A DNA stretch of 20,292 bases from a virus. The notes under the pieces are model-generated. The model had not been told where the DNA came from. It searched no databases and was given only the letters and a program-made list of their open reading frames with translations. The DNA lies in IMG/VR virus record IMGVR_UViG_3300009155_000337, positions 1 to 20,292 of that record; one strand, written 5' to 3'. The translations under genes and the position numbers were made by a program. Numbering within the stretch: the stretch's first letter is position 1; each line of letters starts with the position of its first letter. This document shows positions 14,466-20,292 of this stretch, in pieces.

Positions 14466-14870
14466 TTATTCGGTTTTGCCAATTGTAACTTGAACAAGAC
14501 TCAATTCTTCTTTAGACATGGATTCAATTTGTTCTTTTCGTTCTTTTATTTCTGGCAAAGTAAAATTAGGATCATAATTTGTAAACCCCGGCATATGTAT
14601 TGGACAATTTAATACCGGATAATCTAACTTTGAATACTCGGAAGAATCTTTTAAAAGCCATGTATGAGGTTTATCACCACAACCACATCTTGCACAAAAG
14701 TGTTTATTTTTGTGATTTGGACTTAATTTTAAATATGGGCAGCGTGCAATTTTATTTTCAATACCAAAACACGAAACAACCCTTAATTGTTTGGTTTCTA
14801 TATCTGTTTTTTTATTTTCAAGTCCTCTGGATGCCAGAGAAGCAGCAAACATGACCATTTGTTTAATCAT
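14466..14870 (-). CDS. Small zinc-ribbon-like protein
   Basis: 134 residues. The N-terminal helix (MIKQMVMFAASLASRGLENK) is followed by KQLRVVSCFG and then a cysteine-rich part: Cys34, Cys44, the knuckle Cys59-x2-Cys62-x-Cys64 (FCARCGCGDK) and Cys89 in LNCPIH. The order of a helical N-terminus, a C-x(n)-C pair, a CxxCGC knuckle, a W-containing loop and a final Cys-Pro resembles small zinc-ribbon proteins often found among structural genes of marine T4-like phages. Its function is not known to me. A structural Zn site is likely; nucleic-acid binding or a baseplate assembly role are guesses. It lies between the baseplate I-like gene and gene 13. A weak box (ATGAAATA) lies 5 nt before its ATG, and no Shine-Dalgarno is seen. 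Confidence 0.8.
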   Translation of the reverse strand: MIKQMVMFAASLASRGLENKKTDIETKQLRVVSCFGIENKIARCPYLKLSPNHKNKHFCARCGCGDKPHTWLLKDSSEYSKLDYPVLNCPIHMPGFTNYDPNFTLPEIKERKEQIESMSKEELSLVQVTIGKTE

Positions 14871-14875
14871 AAAAA

Positions 14876-14883
14876 TATTTCAT
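14876..14883 (-). promoter_or_regulatory. Weak candidate late promoter ATGAAATA, 5 nt before ATG of the zinc-ribbon gene
   Basis: The minus strand reads ATGAAATA-TTTTT-ATG. The box is a poorer match (5 of 8 to TATAAATA) but has the same 5-nt spacing as the boxes before genes 13, 25 and the tube-like gene. It overlaps the last base of the upstream stop codon. Confidence 0.3.
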
Positions 14884-15536
14884 CAAAAAGTAGTATAGTT
14901 GACAACTATTCCAGCCGGTATAACATAAGTTTCTAAAAATGGTTTATATTGATTCAAATATGAACTTTGAGCAGAAGCCATACTTATATTCATTATGCAT
15001 GGAGATGATTGTTTAACAATCACATCATTCCACTGAAACCCAAACAAAGAACAAATTAAATATTTTATTGCTCTGGGGCTACCTTTAATGTTAAAATAAC
15101 TTTTTCTTGCACTTACAGAAAATTGTCTAACATTTGGTAATATATTTGATAGTGGTTCTTGAGAAAAATCAGCATTAGGAAAATAAAAATCTGTATATGC
15201 TTCTAAAAATAAAGAATTAGCATATAAAGGAACTCTTATATTTTCCCAATTTAATTGAGCCCCATAACCAAAATCTTGGCTCAAAAGCCATCTCATATAA
15301 TTTTTAATAATTGTGATTATAGCTACATTAGTAGGATTATTATTATATTCTTTAATTATCCATTGAGGAAATAAAGATTCTATAGTCAATTCGTCGCCTA
15401 ACCATGGTGTGTTATCAGTATTAAAAACACGAAATGTATTTTCTTGGTTGCTACCTGCAAGAAGAGCTATTCTATCTTTTAGATAGGAAATTTTTCCATT
15501 TAATGAAACAGGTTGATTATTAAATAGTAGAATCAT
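14883..15536 (-). CDS. Baseplate wedge protein, P2 gpI-like
   Basis: 217 residues. Residues about 145-180 carry the signature of the tail protein I family (Tail_P2_I): SARKSYFNIKGSPRAIKYL followed by a hydrophobic ICSLFGFQWNDVIV, corresponding to the usual hrrKGTP-A-l-l-l-G-i pattern. Upstream it has aromatic and Asn-rich segments (WLLSQDFGYGAQLNWENIRV). In P2, protein I (176 aa) is the third wedge protein with W and J; in T4 the equivalent part is held by the much larger gp7. The start overlaps the stop of the gp6/J-like gene by 4 nt, and that gene overlaps gp25 in the same way, giving a coupled W-J-I cassette. The C-terminal end (ETYVIPAGIVVNYTTF) is a strand typical of baseplate I-like ends. 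Confidence 0.65.
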   Translation of the reverse strand: MILLFNNQPVSLNGKISYLKDRIALLAGSNQENTFRVFNTDNTPWLGDELTIESLFPQWIIKEYNNNPTNVAIITIIKNYMRWLLSQDFGYGAQLNWENIRVPLYANSLFLEAYTDFYFPNADFSQEPLSNILPNVRQFSVSARKSYFNIKGSPRAIKYLICSLFGFQWNDVIVKQSSPCIMNISMASAQSSYLNQYKPFLETYVIPAGIVVNYTTF

Positions 15537-16612
15537 AAGCTATAAGTTAGACTAATACCAGCAACAGTCTTGTTGCTAAGATAATCTATTAATAAAGATT
15601 GATTAGTTGTAGACAAACCAGAAACATAAATTTTAACAGTACCCGGATTACTTGGATCATTTTGAACAGTAATTAATGATGAATCCGTTGTTCCGTCTAA
15701 GCCTGAACTTAAAATTGCATTAACATAGTCGGAAATAGTCACACATCTGTTTTGACCTGTAGCATTAAATAATAATTTATATCTTGCAAGTTCTACGGAA
15801 ATCTGATCATATCCACCACTTGGAACTGAAGCAGAAAGAAAAGACACATCAGGTCTCTGAACAACTGTCGAATTGTTTGCAGATATTCCATTTGAAACTA
15901 CTGCTTTAATTAATACAGTACTTGCGGTTGTAATTGTTTGTGCCGAAGGAAAATTATTTGTTACAATATATCCTTCGGGTCCATTAATTACAGTAAAAGT
16001 TGTCTGATTACCGGTACTGGCAGGAGCATCTTGCTCTACTTTTGTCCATGTGGTAACAATAGGTGAATTAACAGGTGCTGTATAGAATTTAATTGTTCTT
16101 GGATCTACTGTATATGGAAGCTGGCATGATTGCGTCTTATAATCATAATTTGTATAACTTACAACTTGTGTCCCGGAATATAAAGTAATGGTAGCATCTC
16201 TATTTGGGTTTATCGCATCAATATTAAAAAAGTATAAATTACCACCATTTGTAGCTGTTGCTAAAAATGTAGTATATTCTTGTAATGTATTTCCAGTAGT
16301 AATAATACTTCCTACAGTAGAAGCTCCTTGTGTAGGTGTAAGCATTACAGAATTGTTGGCTGCAATACCTAATAAACTTTGTAATATTGTAGTTGTAGTG
16401 GCAAAAGAATTTATATAACCAAATTGAGAATAAACTCCATTATAAGCAGTAACAGTTGCCAACATATTTATTAATAAATTGGTAGTACTGGCATTATTAT
16501 CGTAATCTAAATCGGATAAATCGGGTTGCTGTTTAAAAAATGATACTAAAGATGTTTTTATGTCATCAAAATCCAAAGAAGAAACATCAAGATTTTGTAA
16601 TTGATACGTCAT
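15533..16612 (-). CDS. 6: Baseplate wedge protein, gp6/gpJ family (short)
   Basis: 359 residues, against 660 for T4 gp6 and about 300 for P2 gpJ. It forms the wedge dimer core of the baseplate. N-terminal pattern: DFDDIKTSLVSFFKQQPDLSD then DYDNNASTTNLLINMLATVT and AYNGVYSQFGYINSFATTTT, the helical start shared by gp6 proteins. The central part is beta-rich. The C-terminal domain (about 255-359) has the J-type GGYDQISVELARYKLLFNAT, QNRCVTISDYVNAILSSG, and a terminal ferredoxin-like strand-helix (LLIDYLSNKTVAGISLTY). The short form lacks much of the middle of T4 gp6. It overlaps both gp25 and the I-like gene by 4 nt. Confidence 0.85.
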   Translation of the reverse strand: MTYQLQNLDVSSLDFDDIKTSLVSFFKQQPDLSDLDYDNNASTTNLLINMLATVTAYNGVYSQFGYINSFATTTTILQSLLGIAANNSVMLTPTQGASTVGSIITTGNTLQEYTTFLATATNGGNLYFFNIDAINPNRDATITLYSGTQVVSYTNYDYKTQSCQLPYTVDPRTIKFYTAPVNSPIVTTWTKVEQDAPASTGNQTTFTVINGPEGYIVTNNFPSAQTITTASTVLIKAVVSNGISANNSTVVQRPDVSFLSASVPSGGYDQISVELARYKLLFNATGQNRCVTISDYVNAILSSGLDGTTDSSLITVQNDPSNPGTVKIYVSGLSTTNQSLLIDYLSNKTVAGISLTYSL

Positions 16613-16992
16613 TGTAATTGAACCTCTACATAGGTACTTGCTTTATTTTGTGTATTTATTCCATCAGTTATCAAATATGTAACCAAAAGTTGAATAACAC
16701 TATCAGACATATAAAGTATTTGCACTTGTACATTTGCCAATTCTGGTATAGCTGCATAAATGTATGCAGATAAACTAAGTTCAAGAGCACCATTATTTGC
16801 TTGACCATTGAAAATATATTTAAAATAATCGGATCCAAGATCCATATTTGAAACTAATTCACCTTTTTGAGTTTTACAAATAGCTGTTATATACTGTGAA
16901 TATGCATTAAAACCACTAACCACTCCCAAATCTTTATTGGATGAAATAGTAGATACTTTTTCTAATAAGATTGAGAAATCTTTTATTGCCAT
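16609..16992 (-). CDS. 25: Baseplate wedge protein, gp25/W family
   Basis: 127 residues, close to T4 gp25 (132 aa). gp25 is a lysozyme-like-named but structural wedge protein that links the wedge to the first sheath ring. The pattern fits the GPW_gp25 family: a helix followed by T-x-x-GE (KTQKGELVSN), then MDLGSDYFKYIF in place of the usual P-x-FG-s-x-L-x-x-L-F, a helix ALELSLSAYIYAAIPELANV with the typical P-x-I/L, and two closing strands (QVQILYMSD, IQLLVTYLI). The Arg of the usual E-x-R is not seen. It overlaps the following gp6/J gene by 4 nt. The only perfect TATAAATA in the located set lies 5 nt before its ATG, without a Shine-Dalgarno, so it probably opens the wedge transcription unit. 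Confidence 0.78.
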   Translation of the reverse strand: MAIKDFSILLEKVSTISSNKDLGVVSGFNAYSQYITAICKTQKGELVSNMDLGSDYFKYIFNGQANNGALELSLSAYIYAAIPELANVQVQILYMSDSVIQLLVTYLITDGINTQNKASTYVEVQLQ

Positions 16993-16997
16993 CAGAA

Positions 16998-17005
16998 TAT
17001 TTATA
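16998..17005 (-). promoter_or_regulatory. Late promoter TATAAATA, 5 nt before ATG of gene 25
   Basis: A perfect 8/8 match to the T4 late promoter consensus lies in the 13-nt gap after the upstream gene, read TATAAATA-TTCTG-ATG. There is no Shine-Dalgarno before the start codon. Confidence 0.75.
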
Positions 17006-17737
17006 TCAGGGGTAATATGCGCCAGCTATACCCGCAATCTGACTTAATGCCAGTGCAGTTTCATGTGTGCCAGAATTAGTAACAACATGTTTTATGCCAG
17101 TAATATAGTAAATACCATTCATGTAAGATGATGTTAAATCATATGGATATCCACTCATTGCATTTGCATTTAAATTTATTACTTCCCCAAGTTTAAGACT
17201 AAAATCTCCAGCAATAGTAACATCAACTTTTCTTCCATATTGCAATGCATCTACAAATTCTGCTCTTTGTACTGGTGTTTGTACTGGAGTATTCCAAAAT
17301 GAAGCATTATTTAATCTATGTTTAATATATGCTTCGTATTTTGGCCCAATATTTGGACAGTTACTGCTATATGCTGCATTTGGGGTTCCCCACAAACATC
17401 CGATCCAATCCGTTCCTAATAATTTTGCAACTAAATTAGTTTCTTCTGTTGTTGTATTAAAATACAAATCTAATCCACCACCAAAAGAACCTCCCGGATT
17501 ACCTAACCAAAGAGTATAACCAGAAGGTCCATAAAGTGCAGGATTATAAAAACCAACAGCAGCTGCAATATCTTTTATTTGTGGATATGTATTAAAACAT
17601 TCATCTACAGATCCGGGTGCCGCACATACGCCTTGAGTAATGTATCCATTTGCACAATCATAGACATCACGCGACGTGACTGAATATAAAGAAGTCTTTG
17701 CTTCATTTGTTCCATAAGTTACAATTTGTTTAGACAT
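17006..17737 (-). CDS. Baseplate hub-like structural protein
   Basis: 243 residues. The C-terminal 80 residues (TIAGDFSLKLGEVINLNANA ... then MNGIYYITGIKHVVTNSG ... THETALALSQI) match the closing domain of hub proteins of the gp27/gpD/VgrG type. In these a strand G-D-x-x-L-x-x-G is followed by SGxYxIxxxxHxx and a final TxLxLxR-like strand. The N-terminal part (about 1-150) is Gly/Tyr/Asn-rich with six cysteines and no recognised motif. The protein is shorter than T4 gp27 (391 aa). Since the preceding gene looks like the N-terminal part of a hub, the two could share one hub function. The role is an inference from pattern and from its location upstream of gp25. Confidence 0.55.
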   Translation of the reverse strand: MSKQIVTYGTNEAKTSLYSVTSRDVYDCANGYITQGVCAAPGSVDECFNTYPQIKDIAAAVGFYNPALYGPSGYTLWLGNPGGSFGGGLDLYFNTTTEETNLVAKLLGTDWIGCLWGTPNAAYSSNCPNIGPKYEAYIKHRLNNASFWNTPVQTPVQRAEFVDALQYGRKVDVTIAGDFSLKLGEVINLNANAMSGYPYDLTSSYMNGIYYITGIKHVVTNSGTHETALALSQIAGIAGAYYP

Positions 17738-17753
17738 ATAAAAATTCCATTAA

Positions 17754-19697
17754 TTAACAATTACCATCAACAATATTTTCAGCCCAAAAATAAACTACCT
17801 TATCATTTCCACCAACTGGTTCGATACAAACTCTAGCAATATGCATAATATTACCACCTGTGGTAAGAGTAGTTTGAGTAGCTGGTATACCTATAGGTCT
17901 ATAAGAAAAATTAGTACTAGAAGATGCTGCCCATCCGGGTGGAAGATATCCGGCAGTTAATCCTCGTTCATTTAAATTTATTGCCCACGTATCATCTTGT
18001 GTTGGATTTGATTTTACTGAAGGATCCAAATACCAAGATTCTACTTTATTTGGATAAGTATTTCCATAAGATCCTCCTGCTCCACCACACGCTCCTGCTC
18101 CACCACATGCTCCAGATATACCCGAAGGATTGGAAAATACAAGTTTATTCCATTTATATCGATATTTTTTAGCTTTACTTAAATATGGTTCAGTGGATGA
18201 TAGTGGAATTGTATTATCTATTTCATATCTTTGTAACACAGCAAAAAAACAATCATCACCACGGCCCATGCAACATAATGAATACATTACAAAATTTTGT
18301 GCTTCTATTTCTCTTAATTTTGATAATCTATCTCCAGAAGTTGTTCCATCTAACGGCAATGGCCCATCATAATAATTTACATCTTTTCCAACATAATCAC
18401 GTATTTTCATTACAGTATCTAATGTTGTTGCACTTCCAGCTTTTGGTGGAGATGTTTGTGTATTTGGATAATCTGGATGAATTGGTGTCATATCAAACAT
18501 ATTTTTCCACATGTCAGGACTATCCAAAAATGGCATATATCCTGTTACACCCATAAAATTTAATTTTTGATATGACTCATTTGTGCCATAATTATTACTT
18601 AACAAATTTGTTATTGATTTATTATTTGTTGGGGATCCTCCGTCAAAATATCCCCAAGTATTTTCTGGTACCAATCTATCACCGCCAAAAGGTGCGGTAT
18701 TTCCTCTGCCATCAATTGTAATAATATCAATATTATATTTTTGCCCATCATCTTGAAAATGAAAAGCTAGATTTGCCGTAGTATAAGTGCTTCCTCCACT
18801 GACACCTATTGATGCTGGTATTTCATCCAAATATTTTGGTGTTTTTCTTACATAATAATAATTTTTAGAAATCCATTGAAATGCTGGATTAGTAGCCAAA
18901 AAATATGCTTTACGATAATATTTACGATCAGAAAGTTTTTGTACAACAGAATCACCATCAAAAACTGCTATATTTCTATAATTTGCATTAATAGTTGCAT
19001 ATGATGGATCATCTGCAATGTTTCTAGAAAAATATTTAAAATTTACATTACCACCAAAACCTGTCCAGAATAAAAAATTTGGAGAACCACCAGATACACC
19101 AACTGCACCTGTTGAAATATAGTTTAAAAATTCTACTGCATTATCTGGAAGCGTTTCTTCTCGATTATTAAATGGTATAAGTGGTTTATATAAAAAATAA
19201 TTACTTGCAGAATCTTGATACCCACTTCCTGAACCAAAAATTTTAGTTCTTAATAATGTTACTAATTCATCTATAGAAAATACAGTTGGCCGACTATATC
19301 CCCAACCAGACATAAGTTCTGTAAGAGTATTAGTTGAAAAATATCTATAATAAAGATTTGTAAAATGAATAACAAATAAATTATCTTCACTATCTGATGC
19401 GGCATTTGTGCTATAAGAAGCACTTGTAATGTCGCAATTCCATCTTGAACCATCAAAAAATTCAATTATTATTGTAGTAATATTGTTGTATCCAATAAAA
19501 CTTGCAATATCTCTCAAATCAGTCACAGCAATACTTCCATTTGGAAACACTTCATTTATATTTTCTACTGTTTCCATTCTCTCAAATCTACATTGAGTAT
19601 TTTGTTTTGTAATATCTAATATATTAGTGCCATTAGATAGATAAATTGCCTTGACGGTGGAATAAGACGGATTAAAATTTTTACTTGTATTAGGCAT
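17754..19697 (-). CDS. Large virion structural protein, hub-like N-terminus
   Basis: 647 residues, one of the two longest reading frames on the AT-rich right side. The first 120 residues have the beta-barrel pattern of the first domain of T4-like hub proteins: RFERMETVENINEVFPNGSI with the following VTDLRDIASFIGY, a strand TTIIIEFFDG and FVIHFTNLYYRYF. The middle (about 130-500) is aromatic and Asn/Gly-rich, with helix EIEAQNFVMYSLCCMGRGDD and many Tyr. At about 535-548 there is a Cys-containing Gly/Ala linker (GACGGAGACGGAGG) encoded by an 18-bp direct repeat. The end (FAENIVDGNC-type, with IARVCIEPVGGNDKVVYFW) is beta. No enzymatic motif is seen. It ends 16 nt before the hub-like 243-aa gene. 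Role is probably central baseplate hub or tail fibre attachment. Confidence 0.6.
   Translation of the reverse strand: MPNTSKNFNPSYSTVKAIYLSNGTNILDITKQNTQCRFERMETVENINEVFPNGSIAVTDLRDIASFIGYNNITTIIIEFFDGSRWNCDITSASYSTNAASDSEDNLFVIHFTNLYYRYFSTNTLTELMSGWGYSRPTVFSIDELVTLLRTKIFGSGSGYQDSASNYFLYKPLIPFNNREETLPDNAVEFLNYISTGAVGVSGGSPNFLFWTGFGGNVNFKYFSRNIADDPSYATINANYRNIAVFDGDSVVQKLSDRKYYRKAYFLATNPAFQWISKNYYYVRKTPKYLDEIPASIGVSGGSTYTTANLAFHFQDDGQKYNIDIITIDGRGNTAPFGGDRLVPENTWGYFDGGSPTNNKSITNLLSNNYGTNESYQKLNFMGVTGYMPFLDSPDMWKNMFDMTPIHPDYPNTQTSPPKAGSATTLDTVMKIRDYVGKDVNYYDGPLPLDGTTSGDRLSKLREIEAQNFVMYSLCCMGRGDDCFFAVLQRYEIDNTIPLSSTEPYLSKAKKYRYKWNKLVFSNPSGISGACGGAGACGGAGGSYGNTYPNKVESWYLDPSVKSNPTQDDTWAINLNERGLTAGYLPPGWAASSSTNFSYRPIGIPATQTTLTTGGNIMHIARVCIEPVGGNDKVVYFWAENIVDGNC
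18073..18114 (-). repeat. 18-bp direct repeat encoding Gly/Ala/Cys linker
   Basis: Two adjacent 18-bp units (18073-18090 and 18091-18108) agree at 16 of 18 positions and are followed by 6 further matching bases. They encode a GACGGA repeat in frame within the 647-aa protein. Confidence 0.85.
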
Positions 19698-19698
19698 A

Positions 19699-20292
19699 TC
19701 AACTATACTTAGTAGTCACAAATGAACTCTGCACGAAACCAAGCTGACTTGGAACATATGCTTGAATTTGTTTTGGTATATTATTTACTGTTTGTTGGAC
19801 ATTATAATTTACAGTTTGAACTATGGCTTCTGGCACTGCATTTGCTGGACTATCTGGTACTGGAATTGCTTCTGGCAATGCACTATCGATTGTAGAATTT
19901 CCCGATACAATTTCTTTATAAATTGAAAGTGCTTGTGTTGGTTTTGTAATTTCAAATACACGGCTTGCAGAAGATTTTTTGTTTGCTGCATAATATGATC
20001 CAGCCCAAGTATATGAACCATCTACATTTTTTTGTATTACAGTAATATGTGGACCTGTGCCAGTAACAGTTATAAATGTACCACCATATTGTGGACCTAT
20101 AATCATATTATCATCATAAAATGAAGAGGCCTCCACAATAGCAAATGGTCCATTTACATCAAAATCTCCAGTGCTACCATATACATATGATGCTCCTGTA
20201 TTTCCCACATAGGGTGTCAATATACTACCGACTGGAAAAGCAACTCCACCATCAGTGTCACTTAAATTAGGAAATAATATTAAATTTATACG
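19699..20292 (-). CDS. Structural protein of unknown function (5' truncated at window edge)
   Basis: The frame stays open from the TGA at 19699-19701 to the window edge, so the start is outside and at least 197 residues are encoded. A TTG at 20218-20220 has no supporting ribosome binding site and is not a likely start. The visible part is beta-rich, with VNGPFAIVEASSFYDDNMI, GGTFITVTGTGP, a strand-turn NVDGSYTWAGSYYAAN, and then a probably disordered Pro/Val/Asn-rich end (EAIPVPDSPANAVPE, QQTVNNIPKQI). I recognise no family. Its stop codon lies 1 nt before the ATG of the 647-aa gene, so it belongs to the same tail/baseplate unit. Confidence 0.75.
   Translation of the reverse strand, partial: RINLILFPNLSDTDGGVAFPVGSILTPYVGNTGASYVYGSTGDFDVNGPFAIVEASSFYDDNMIIGPQYGGTFITVTGTGPHITVIQKNVDGSYTWAGSYYAANKKSSASRVFEITKPTQALSIYKEIVSGNSTIDSALPEAIPVPDSPANAVPEAIVQTVNYNVQQTVNNIPKQIQAYVPSQLGFVQSSFVTTKYS

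Noticed and set aside
16465-16472. AATAAATA inside the gp6-like gene (and another at 16653-16660 inside gene 25)
   Set aside because: They are within coding sequence in an AT-rich genome, with no adjacent start codon at the spacing seen for the other boxes; likely chance, although the second lies about 40 nt before the gp6 start.
18185-18556. 123-codon plus-strand open frame opposite the 647-aa gene
   Set aside because: Composition (many Leu, His, Asn) is typical of an AT-rich antisense frame; no start signals.
20218-20220. TTG as start of the last minus-strand gene
   Set aside because: The same frame continues open to the window edge, and no Shine-Dalgarno precedes the TTG, so the gene is treated as truncated.
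1-20292. tRNA genes, CRISPR arrays, insertion sequences, attachment sites
   Set aside because: Looked for and not seen; coding density is nearly complete and the longest gap between genes is about 80 nt.

Overview
The window is a stretch of a tailed, contractile-tail bacteriophage (Caudoviricetes) of the T4-like superfamily. On the minus strand, read right to left, the neck, packaging, tail and head genes follow the T4 order 13-14-15-16-17-18-19-(19)-20-core-core-21-X-22-23. Terminase, portal, prohead protease, scaffold and major capsid protein are recognisable by family-specific motifs. The sequence is AT-rich and clearly diverged from T4: the sheath and the gp6-like protein are much shorter than in T4. 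No bacterial genes, integrase, tRNA, insertion sequence or CRISPR array is seen. The host cannot be told from this window.

Left edge (1-1050, plus strand): the 3' end of a UvsW-like superfamily 2 helicase and a small protein with an Sm/LSm-like N-terminal part. These converge, with a 4-bp overlap, on the end of the minus-strand virion block. Positions 1047-10150: a tail-tube-fold protein, a strong intrinsic terminator, then major capsid (23), scaffold (22), an unrecognised inserted gene, protease (21), two small core-protein candidates, portal (20), two tandem tail-tube paralogues (19) and a short sheath (18). Positions 10187-14434: large and small terminase (17, 16), sheath stabiliser (15) and neck proteins (14, 13). 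Positions 14466-20292: a zinc-ribbon protein, then a compact baseplate cassette gp25/W - gp6/J - gpI-like whose order and sizes recall P2, and three further structural genes of which two look hub-like. The last runs off the window.

The genes form a nearly gap-free chain with many 4-nt ATGA overlaps. The few wider gaps carry copies of an 8-bp TAAATA-type box like the T4-family late promoter (TATAAATA; CTAAATA in cyanophages). Two layouts appear: CTAAATA boxes 21-29 nt before a start codon with a Shine-Dalgarno between them (genes 18, 22, 23), and ATAAATA-type boxes exactly 5 nt before an ATG with no Shine-Dalgarno (genes 25, 13, the 174-aa tube-like gene and, weaker, the zinc-ribbon gene). By T4 spacing the second class should give leaderless late mRNAs. 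That pattern, the P2-like W-J-I cassette in a T4-like genome, the doubled tube gene and the unknown gene between protease and scaffold are the main points of interest.
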